This document shows positions 12,270 to 21,627 of a DNA stretch of 64,000 nt, one piece after another. Made by a program: the position numbers and the translations under genes. The notes below the pieces were generated by a model. The model saw only the letters and a program-made list of their open reading frames with translations. It searched no databases and was not told the DNA's origin. Source of the stretch: Isoetes taiwanensis (lineage: Eukaryota; Streptophyta; Lycopodiopsida; Isoetales; Isoetaceae); NCBI GenBank assembly GCA_021234155.1, contig JAJEKV010000326.1, forward strand, positions 1-64,000. Reading direction: 5' to 3'. Each line of letters opens with the position of its first letter. Position 1 is the stretch's first letter.

Positions 12270-12488
12270 AGGTGAAGGGCGAAGAGCCATAGTGTCTTAT
12301 AGCTTACCTGACGCCCCTTGCTTTGTTACCATAGATTTGCTAACATTTGCATTGGATGGGTGCAGGTAACCAAGACACTATCTCCTATTTCTTCCGATTT
12401 TATTGGTTGTATGGATGTATCTTGAAGACCAATTATCATGATCCAAATGTGCTGTTGCCATAATATTATGGTCTTCTTGGTGAGATCT
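12270..12488 (+). ncRNA. conserved pseudoknotted RNA module, copy 1
   Basis: Helices: P1 GGGCG (12277-12281) with CGCCC (12312-12316); P2 ATAGTGTCTT (12289-12298) with AAGACACTAT (12372-12381), ten perfect pairs; P3 GTTACC (12325-12330) with GGTAAC (12365-12370). P2 is pseudoknotted with P1. A downstream hairpin CCATAA/TTATGG (12458-12471) and a terminal GGTGAGATC complete the module. It lies in the intron after exon 1. P2 bases differ between the six copies while pairing is kept. A TGCTAAC plus GCAG|GTAACC stretch also resembles a branch point and a fused acceptor/donor. Function is unknown. Confidence 0.75.
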
Positions 12489-13029
12489 CTTCATGCTTGA
12501 TATGCTTTCAAGATTGGTGTCAAGATATATGATGCTTTTAGGCTGAAGTTTGTGGCCTGCATAATCGATGTCCATGATATTATCATATATGATGAACCTG
12601 TTTATAGCTACATTTTAACTCTCTTTAATCATATGCTCACTATTAGCCATAAAAAGAAAACTGCAAAGATGACTTATAGTGATATGTATTTGCATTAAAA
12701 AATGGCATAAGATGGAAAATGACTTTGATTGACATACTTGTTAATATGATTTTGTATATAAATATCGTTTAATGGATCTGATTTCTTGTTACACTTGTAT
12801 CTCAAACATATCCAAGTTTATCTTAATATGCTGTGTTAAATCTTAGTACTTAAGAAATAGTAATATAACTCACTTGTGACATTCATATAAATTAGTATTC
12901 TGCATACTTAAGAAATGTATAATATAAGGCTGTGGCTTGGGTTCTACCCTTGATGGATATGCTTGATAAATTTACATCTTGAACGGAGCTTTGCATGTAG
13001 TTTGTTGCATGTATAGTATAAGTCTGGAT

Positions 13030-13078
13030 GTGAATATGAATAAGAAGAAAATGTGACTTCCATTAGTTAGAGTCTTCT
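13030..13078 (+). other. unoccupied AAGAAGAA insertion site in copy B1
   Basis: The sequence AGTCTGGATGTGAA...AAGAAGAAAATGTGACTTCC is continuous here. In the sister copies at 38907 and 55142 the same left flank (AGTCTGGATGTGAA) runs into a long (GAA)n tract followed by the head of another unit. It is therefore the empty form of a recurrent insertion or junction site. Confidence 0.65.
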
Positions 13079-13342
13079 AACTAACACAGCCTCTCTGTTT
13101 TAACTTCGCCATTTTAGCCTCTCTATGTTTGCTTCTATGTTTTAACTTCTCTATTTTAATATCTCGGTATTTATTCCTGCCTGAGCCTCTGAATCATATT
13201 CTCTGTTATAACCTTTCATATTGGTAACCAGTGATAGGAACAGATATAGAGGAATAGATATGTCTTGATATAGGGCATAAGGAATTTGTATATGATACCA
13301 ATGATTGTCTATTACTAATAATTGTTTTATGCTGCTGTATAG

Positions 13343-14832
13343 AAAAAGACTACCTGGTTAAAGCACCTTCTTGATGCTGGATATGGGGAGACTGGTGACC
13401 CCCCTAATTAGGCAGTACAAGCAGTTTTCAGCCTGATTCCTAATGCTGAGATACATCAACTTATTCTGACTATGAATAAGATACTTCCAAAAGATGCACA
13501 CTCACCTATTCTACACCTCGGATTTAGTGCTTGGATGGATGTCTTCATGCAAATGGATGCAAAAGGAATGGTTCTTAATGATTGCCGTGCAATTATAGAA
13601 GGCCTCTTTATTGATATTGAAGAAATTTTGGCTGACCGCACTGATCTTGATGATATTCTGGCTATTGAATGTAAAACTGGTACGACTTACCTTGAAAAGA
13701 TACACAAGATCTCTGACCACACGTTCTCCGATACGCAAGGCAAAAGCATTTCTATTGTCGAAGTGGATGAGAATGACCAACAGGGTTTTGCTAGACTCAT
13801 TCCCAAGGAAGATATGGATCTGATGAAGGCTGAACAGGAAGCTGGGATTAGGAGTCTGACACAAGAAAATTTGGTAAGATTAACCCTGAATAATTGTATG
13901 CGCTTTCCAGTAATTTCAGAAATGGCCATAGAATGGCTTGGTGCGGAATTTCAACATGGGCTATGGAGAAGCATGAACTTTGGGACTCTTGCTCCCATCA
14001 ACACAAAAGTATGGAGATTATTGGCGGATGTATCTGACCAGGATATGCTTGAGATTACTGAGACAACAAATAAAATGGAGAAAATGGTTGATAATGTGGA
14101 AATTGCTTTCCCTTTTGGAACTAATCTGTTTGACAAAAAATGCAGAAGCAACAATGGTATTATATTATGTGTCAAAGCACATATGGCTTACCCTAATGTG
14201 GAGAGAAGTTACTCATATTTACACAAAATTTGGAGAAGCTGGAGCTCTTATATCAGATGCAACTGCATTGATGATACATGCGGGGATACTATTACATGGC
14301 GGGATCAAGCTATTTGGTATGTTCTCAACCACCTTGAATTGGTATATCCAAAACTCTCATGGGCTGGAAAAATGGGATGCTTCCTGCACTTTATTCGCCA
14401 AAACTTAAAGAAAGCCATTATGGCACATCTGGCTTACTTATATGTCCGAGAAACTATGATTAAGATCACTAGTAAGCTTGCTATCAACCCCTCGTGTGAT
14501 GTGAAACATTGCTTTGGTGATACAAAGCTGGTGGATGTCTGTGAACTCATGATTAAGGATAGCGAGTTCATAAAAAAGAGATTTAACAAAACTTCTAAGG
14601 AGATGGGCCAGAGCTCTGGTATAACCAGTAATAAAGGAAAAAACAGTGAGAATTTCCTGCCTCCAAGGGTTGCAAGATGCAGTACCAGTTCTAGTAGTAA
14701 GATTGTCCATCTGGAGGATAACTCTGATTCTATTATTGAATGTACACCCGGGGAACATTCTGTTACCAAAGGAAAGTCGGAATTCTTCCAAAAAAGCGGT
14801 GCTGGGATACAGACCAAACTATTTGTGGAAAA
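13343..14832 (+). pseudogene. Penelope-like gene, exon 2 (unknown protein, one in-frame stop)
   Basis: The acceptor TGTATAG ends at 13342 and the frame continues exon 1 in phase 0: KKTTWLKHLLDAGYG, then a single TAG at 13409-13411, then an open frame of 475 codons to a donor at AA|GTAAGA (14833). No known domain is recognised. Conserved blocks shared with the copy at 57678-59112 are ILADRTDLDDILAIECK, FPVISEMAIEWLGAEF, KAHMAYPNVER, and a Cys-bearing stretch CNCIDDTCGDTITW. The last about 90 residues are Ser-rich and basic. The TAG stands where CAG would fit, so it may be a C-to-T change at a CHG site or a base-call error. A nuclease role is conceivable from its place upstream of a polymerase, but no GIY-YIG motif is visible. 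Confidence 0.6.
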
Positions 14833-14935
14833 GTAAGAGTTAATTATTCTTAACTCCTGATATTTCTGTATTCTTAATAAAATTAGACTGATGTGCTAAT
14901 TTTATGGCCCGTTTGCTTGATGTGAACAGGGCTGG

Positions 14936-15301
14936 TGATAGGCCTAATGCTGCCTACCACCTAAACAATTAAAAACTCTACTCTATTCCCAATGGTGGTG
15001 ATAGATATGATTACTGTCTCAATGTGTTAACTCAATACCTTGGGTTACTCTCGTATCTGGATATTATCTGGTCTACTATCTGAAGTATTTTGCATACACT
15101 ATGAAGTGCAAATAGGTCAACGGATATATATAGGTTTCTGTGGCTATATTAATGTAGTCATGGACGTAAATACAAAGGTTAAAGATGGAAAAATCCCTGA
15201 CTTGAATGCCAGTGGAGTCGACTGGACGATAGAGTGCAGGAATATACCTCCTCTAATTTTGAAGTTAACCTTTGATATGGCTGTGGCCAGTTGTAATGTT
15301 G
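14936..15301 (+). pseudogene. Penelope-like gene, probable exon 3 (frame broken)
   Basis: After an acceptor-like GAACAG, the frame in phase with exon 2 reads KAGDRPNAAYHLNN, then a TAA, then KLYSIPNGGDRYDYCLNVL. A one-base shift near 15050 leads into a second open frame (ILSGLLSEVFCIHYEVQIGQ, then VDWTIECRNIPPLILKL) that ends at a donor-like TTG|GTAAC at about 15301. The match of VAYHITYD near 59300 in the other copy supports an exon here. Boundaries are tentative. Confidence 0.4.
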
Positions 15302-15844
15302 GTAACTAAAATATATGATCTGGATGTTGAGACCAGACAATCCTTTATATGGATATCAACTAGTTTCTTGACGTATGTACTACTGTTATATTTCCTGAGT
15401 TGATAAAATATATATGGTTTTGTAACAATATCCTCATAATTATGAGTAATACATGGTTACTAAGGATTTGACAGCCTATGAATAGCATTATTATATGATG
15501 TATGAGGCCAAACACATTGGTATTCCATTATCGGCATTTTTGTTGAGGAAAGATCTGTTTTAAAGTTATGCTTAATCACAACATTAAAATACTGGTTGCT
15601 TAAGACAGGGGATATTGATCTAATATCTTAATGGAACCTTATGTACTGTATATCCCAATATAGATCTTCAACTATATATGGAAAATTCTAACAAAATTGT
15701 TGCATCTGTTACTACATGTATCTGTTAATAGAGCTTTGTGCAGAATAAAAGAACTTGTGAATAATAAATGTTATGTTGAGATGTTTCTATTTATAATGTT
15801 GGACATTTGATGATAACTCTCTTCCATATGTTCTACTTGTGCAG

Positions 15845-17264
15845 AATGAAGAGGTGCATATAAGACAGATTTGCCGTGGATATGATAACAGGAGGATTCT
15901 TAAAAAGCTAGAGACGGATAATAACCGGAAAAAAGTAAGAATACATTTTATTTTCTACTCCAAATTGATAGATCAGATAAACATATGGGAGATTATTAAG
16001 GAAACCTTATATGAAAGACTTGGGGATTTCGGGACTTACATTATGAACGACACAAGTATTGGCTGGAAATATTTAGAGAATCTTGGGGATTACCTATATA
16101 AACCTTACCGAGTTTTTGCAGAAGAAGAGATACCGGCCTGTGTTTGTCATAAACATGGCATGAATAAATTTATTGATAAAAGCATAGGGCATGTGAGGAC
16201 AATGGACCTTAGGATTGTTAGTTCCAAAGAATTAAGAAACATGTTACGTAAAGGTCTGAATTTTATACCTGATACGCCTCTTGATATTGATGAGTTTTTA
16301 CTTGATGTGAAAAGAGGACTAGAGGATTTGTTTGATAAGCATGAAAGCCGGGGCAGATGTTTACATCCCTATGAAAGAAGGGATATTATCAACAGCATGC
16401 TTAAAAAGTTGAAAGAAAAAGCTATTTCTATCATGAGATCCCAGGATAAAATAAGATGCGGCTTTAAGAACCCAAAGGTGGTTTCCTGCTTGGAATGGCT
16501 GGTTGGTAATTTGTATATTGCCGGTATTGATAAAGCCACTAATATACCAGTTTTTATATGCCCTTGGCACATTAGGGATATGGCCAGACAAAGGCTACAA
16601 GGTAAAGATTTTGAACAACGGCACTTGGATAAGACTGATTTAGTCAAAAAACTAGACTGTGAACTAATGGAGATATTCTCTCTTGATTGCCCTCACAAAG
16701 ACAGATTACCATATCTGCTTGGTACTTTTAAAGCACACAAATCAGAGTATCGATGGATCACCAATGCCAATAGGACAATTTTTACCTTACCAGCAAAAAT
16801 TGTCACTAGAGGACTCAAAGGTTTACTAGAGGTTCTGCCAAAAGCATATATGGTCCGGCTGAGTAAACTCAATGTGCTAATGCCTGGTAATATTAATCCT
16901 TTCTGGATTGCTAATTCCGTATATGATATGATGCTTAATCTGCCCAATAAAATGCATGATATATTTACGGCGGATGTTTCTAAATGCTATGAAAATATCC
17001 CTATTGATGGTGATGATGGAATTTGCATGGTTCTGAAGCAGATCATTGACATGGCGGTTGACTTCATGACTGGTAATGGGAATGAGGTAAAACTCTGGTT
17101 TAAGATCATGATTGATGATATTCAATACATTTGGGATAGCAAGGCACAAACAGGCAACTCATGGAGATGCATGGATAAGGTACAATTCTTCGGACTCAAT
17201 AAATGGTTGCTGAACAACTGTTTTATTATACAAGGGTTTACAGTATGGAGACAAGCATGTGGGA
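15845..17264 (+). pseudogene. Penelope-like reverse transcriptase exon, 3'-truncated
   Basis: The acceptor CTTGTGCAG precedes NEEVHIRQICRGYDNRR. Conserved blocks in order: CVCHKHGMNKFID, IGHVRTMDLRIVSSKELRN, KGLNFIPDTP, LPYLLGTFKAHKSEYRWIT (fingers), TADVSKCYENIPIDGDDG (motif A, catalytic Asp) and VWRQACG. The frame then runs into duplicated LINE DNA at 17268, so motifs B and C are lost. The C-x-C / GHV-T-D / KG-F-P series is what I recall from Naiad/Chlamys-type Penelope-like reverse transcriptases, rather than LINE or LTR types. About 70% of the domain is present and cannot function alone. Confidence 0.75.
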
Positions 17265-17461
17265 GAGTCGGGGAGAGTGGGCATCCTTGTTTCACCCCAA
17301 TATTATTGATTATGCGTTGATTGCAAATATCAGACCAAGGTCTTGAGAGCTCTACTAAAACTTTTTCATATAATTTCTGAGTGGCTTTTCTTAGCTCAAG
17401 CGGAACATTCAAAGCATCCATTCGGTCCCATAATTTTTCGCGAGGCACTGTATCAAATGCA

Positions 17462-18448
17462 TTAGTGTAGTCTACAAATGCCATAAACAACGGCTTTTTC
17501 TTTCCTTTCACATTCTCCACGATAGCCCGACAAAGTTACCAGCTGGTCTATTGTGGAATATTGAGGCCTAAAGCCTGCCTGCCCTTTGGCTCTCACGCCA
17601 GTCTCCTCCGCCCAAGCACTCAGCTTTCCCTCAACAATGGTAGCAAATATCTTAGCCCATAAGTTGCTTACCATAATTGTCCGATAGTTATTCGGATCAG
17701 CTATATCTCCTCCTTTAAGCACCGGCACCACTCTGCTACATTGCCATTCTGATGGAAACCCCTGCCTCATCACTTTATTGAACATACTGCAGATATACTC
17801 TATAATCGTGTCACCAGCCCACTTAACCAATTCAGCAACCAACCCCAGACTATCAGCGGCTTTATTATTAGCCAGTCTCTTAATGCCACAACATATATCA
17901 TCCGTAGTGAAGATATCTGTATCCCAAGCCAGCAATGGTGTTTGCCCCTGTATGTCAACCTTATGATAGAGCTTACGCACATGAGCAACCAGCGTATCAC
18001 ATGACAATGCATTTTCCAGACATTTCTTTACTTTCGACCTATTCCAAAAACGTTTAGGATCGGCAACCCAATCCCTTAACAGCTGCCACTGCCTATCTTT
18101 GATATATGCCCTCTTTTTTCTTCGTGTCAATCTTTTGTATTCCAATAACAATTCTTTCTTATTTGCTTCCGATGCCAAGACAAATTTTTGGCGTGCCAAC
18201 TTGCAATCCATGTCAAACCAAGAATTGCACGGTAAGCCTTTTGTTGCTCTGTTAGAATGAAAGCATGATCGGGCAGCCTGCACTAGAGCTCTAGTAATGT
18301 CTGCACTCATCTGGGATGCATCATCATGTTCCTCTAGAGTGGTTTCTTCTATCAGCTTTCTATACTTCTCATGTTTTTTTATATTTACTCGATAACTACG
18401 TGATGCAGACAGATCCTGTTTCTTTGGAAGTACCTCTTTATGGGTCAT
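17462..18448 (-). pseudogene. LINE ORF2 fragment in the duplicated segment
   Basis: A duplicate of the N-terminal and finger part of the 825-codon frame: MTHKEVLPKKQDLS to GQAGFRPQYSTIDQLV. It is frameshifted by one inserted base near 17530 and cut at 17268, before motif B is complete. A further 228 bp to 18672 encode the endonuclease remnant (LTCKGKSVVDYLIGDENA). It is non-functional. Confidence 0.85.
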
Positions 18449-18757
18449 AATGGAAAACAGCAGAGGGTTATTTCAGCCCTACCTTCCCATATTATGAAGT
18501 GCCTTATGCTAGCAATAGCATTCTCATCACCAATCAGATAATCAACGACACTTTTGCCTTTACAAGTAAGCATATCCTTGCCCGGAAATCTCTTCAAACC
18601 ATTACATATGCAGAAATCAAAACTTGTGCACAAAGCGAGCAATGACTTACCCATAGAAGTCACCCGAGCCATTGTCTTTGGAAGAGCGGCTCCAGCCTAA
18701 TTCTTCCATCTCCGTCTCATCTAATTCATTGAATCATAGGACACGCCTCTCCCAAAT

Positions 18758-19132
<375 letters not shown>

Positions 19133-19704
19133 ATAAAAATAAGGGGACACATACGTGAAGACTGGTAATATAGGTATTTTTCTACCCTGTCTCCTAATGG
19201 CTGCTCATGATCTAACCACCGGACAATTTTGGTATGTGGTTTCATGAAAGAATTTACTGAAAATATGGGGTACTGGGGTGTTCTTGCAGATGTCCTTAAT
19301 TGTTGTACAAAATTTAAGAAATGCCATTTGGGATGGCATTGTTAACAACATAGGAGCCCATATGTATGATGTTTGTTACTAGTTTTACATATTTATTATT
19401 TTTCTTAGGTTTTGGTCACCTATATGACAAATATAGAAACCATGTTTTAAAAAAAAGGCTGGTTGTTCTGGCATTTTCTTATTGGGCTATATATTGTATT
19501 GACCTTAACTACATAGGCACCATATACGGGTGCTTTGGGTATACATTTCCTAGGTTTTAGATTAATACGGTAAAGGTTGGATGTTGGATATTTCTACCAA
19601 GGGTGCCAAATTTTTGTTTATTTCTAACCTATGGATTAATCATAATATGCTGCAGACATATATTGTATTATTAGGTTAGCTTTTATAGGTTGGAATTTCG
19701 TATC
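19133..19704 (+). mobile_element. Penelope-like family-B head fragment (B4)
   Basis: It is identical in layout to 10825-11400, ends before exon 1, and has no coding capacity. It exists because the 9.04-11.40 kb segment was duplicated, not through an independent insertion. Confidence 0.75.
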
Positions 19705-19874
19705 ACGCCTTATAAGACTGTATTTTTTATTTTTGGTCCAGCTAGACTAGTCTTGTCACTAGAATATCATCTTGTACAGACTAGCTAGAAATATCCTACT
19801 GCCGGTCAAGGCAACCAAAGTGGAGGACACGTATAGGCACAAGTTCTACCACGTCGGGGATCATGGCCGTATTT
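19705..19874. other. 170 bp of unassigned junction DNA
   Basis: It lies between the duplicated family-B head and the next Penelope-like fragment. No gene or match within the window was seen. Confidence 0.5.
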
Positions 19875-20339
19875 TGATGTTTTTAGCATTAAATAAGGTT
19901 CTAGAAAATGAACGATTCTAGCAGGGGTAATAATAATATTAAATCCTTTGCATCATTTTCCTAAATTCTACATATAGTAACCTCTATGTGACTTTGATAC
20001 AATACTGTTTTGTTCCCTACAAATACAACAGCATAATGTTTGTGGGAAGCACTTCTAAAAATATTGTTGGATATCTTGTTCATTGTGTATGACACATAAA
20101 CAAGAATGAGAGGCTGATAAATAGAGTTTCTATGGACAGGAACATGTCTGCAAATAATAGATGTTCAAACATAGACTAAGCTTCAGTCCACTATTTTGCT
20201 AATATCTAGCTTATGGAGCATGTCTTCATGCTGCTGCTGTAGCTTCTTAGGAAGCAAATATTTTCACATGCTAGCGTCATGGATATACAAAGGGTTTAAA
20301 GGGTTATTTGTATTAAAAATATGGATTACAGGTTCTACA
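19875..20339 (+). mobile_element. Penelope-like unit, left part, split by a DNA transposon
   Basis: The segment is nearly identical to 35755-36220. It stops after GGTTCTACA, and the matching sequence resumes at 30705 with TACATTGAGATGTTGG. The intact counterpart reads straight through at 36212-36230. The two halves were therefore one unit before the 10.4 kb insertion. Confidence 0.85.
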
Positions 20340-20367
20340 ATGCATGATTTCATTAATTGGATAAAAT
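20340..20367 (+). repeat. left terminal inverted repeat
   Basis: The sequence starting ATGCATGATTTCATTAATTGG pairs, with about six mismatches over 28 bp, with the reverse complement of the element's right end. The shared core is TTCATTAATT. The TACA immediately to its left (20336-20339) is one half of the target duplication. Confidence 0.7.
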
Positions 20368-20519
20368 AACGCAATTTTGAGAATTTTGAGCACACCTTAT
20401 TTACTCAAGCACGAATACTTTCACCTAGTACTCGACCCCAACAAACATGAGGTAATTAACATACACATATACATACAAATTTTGTGTTATACTTGTACGT
20501 GTACATGACACTCGTATAA

Positions 20520-20660
20520 GCTCAATAATGGCCCTACATCGTACACCAATAATTCACTTCAATAATTTTACTTCACTATAAAAACGGCTTCACGAGGGGG
20601 TAGAGGCCATTCATCTTCCATGGCTTCCTCGATGCCTCGTCCAGAGCACATCTGCTCTTT
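20520..20660 (+). promoter_or_regulatory. TATA-bearing subterminal repeat, copy 1
   Basis: It contains AATAATTTTACTTCACTATA, with the TATA box TATAAAAA at 20577-20584, and is followed about 40 bp later by TTCATCTTCCATGG. A diverged copy lies about 625 bp downstream. It looks like a core promoter, or a duplicated end of the transposon; no open gene follows. Confidence 0.4.
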
Positions 20661-21139
20661 CAAGTGTTACTTGAGCTACAACGATCCGGGCTAACGCGCT
20701 AGAAATAGCGTTAAGCTTGATCCATGGCTCTTATCTAAAGTCGATGGACCCGCTAGTGCTTGCAGTGAAGCTCACTCGCGTTAAAGTCCATATTTATCGG
20801 GCTTCCCCGATCGAGATCTATGAGTGAATGGCATCAATGAGCTTTGATGTTGATGACGAGTGAATCGCGACCGCTAATAATGTAATAATGACATGGGTAC
20901 CTAATAATTAAGTAAGGATGTAATAGCATTCTGATTAAGGATGTAATATCAATGCACTTTAACCGAAAGTATATTGTAACGATGTGCTATCCCACCTCCA
21001 CTTATTCTCAAGTAAGCCGTCATTGAATTCAATCATAGCTAAATTCGTCAAGCAAACATGTTTTGAAACATACGCATATTAGTACGCATACATATATCCA
21101 TACGAAAGATGTATTATACTTGTATTTATACAACGGTCT

Positions 21140-21260
21140 TATACACGAGCAATAATGGCTACCAAGTCTACCCCAATAATTCACCCTCAATAATTCTACC
21201 TCACTATAAAAGCATCTCACTTGGGGCTAAAGTTCATTCCTCTCACATGGATTATTTGCC
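21140..21260 (+). promoter_or_regulatory. TATA-bearing subterminal repeat, copy 2
   Basis: Shares GCAATAATGGC, CCAATAATTCAC, the ATTCTACCTCACTATAAAAG core (TATA at 21205-21211) and the downstream TCATTCCTCTCACATGG with copy 1. The intervening bases have diverged. Confidence 0.4.
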
Positions 21261-21627
21261 TTCCTCAATTCACCACATCGAGGCGATCAAGTGCTCAATG
21301 AGCCACTCGATCTTGTTGGTTGCCTAGATGTGCATCTTCTTCTTGATCCCCACCGCGGAAGAAAAGCTTTGGGCCGAGATTCGTTGCCTAGCGCCAATTC
21401 GCGGTAATGATCCATCCGATTTGGCTTCCTCGAGTTTAATGAGCTATGAGATATCAGGGATCACTACTACAGATCCTGAAGGTGAATGAATCACCTGTTT
21501 AGCATTGTATAGTGTAAGAGCTCTTGTGTTGAGATGGAAAACGCAGAGCGTAACAAATAATAACTAGTCTATTGTAACTTTCATGTTATGAATGATATAG
21601 TAATTATGTAAAAGAGCATTGCATACC

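Larger units (their letters stand above)
10825..17267 (+). mobile_element. Penelope-like multi-exon retroelement, copy B1 (3'-truncated)
   Basis: The unit starts after (GAA)n with the family-B head AGATAAAAATAAGGGGACAC. It contains a 49-codon first exon, an intron with the conserved RNA module (12270-12488), an unoccupied AAGAAGAA site (about 13050), a large exon (13343), a probable small exon (about 14936) and a reverse-transcriptase exon (15845). It breaks off at 17267, where duplicated LINE DNA begins, losing the polymerase catalytic centre. Retention of introns is known for Penelope-like elements. The other complete gene set lies at 55178-61874. Confidence 0.75.

Noticed and set aside
12270-12488. 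RNA module as a true HDV-like ribozyme or a group I/II intron
   Set aside because: The nesting order is similar to HDV-like ribozymes, but the expected joining segment with the catalytic cytosine and a cleavage-site G of P1 are not evident; group I/II core motifs are absent.
14100-14330. GIY-YIG endonuclease in exon 2 (around GIILCVKAHMAYP)
   Set aside because: Only a loose resemblance; the paired GIY and YIG strands and the downstream Arg/Glu could not be identified.
15040-15309. The 89-codon frame as a separate small gene
   Set aside because: It is better explained as part of a frame-broken exon 3 of the Penelope-like gene, between exon 2 and the polymerase exon.
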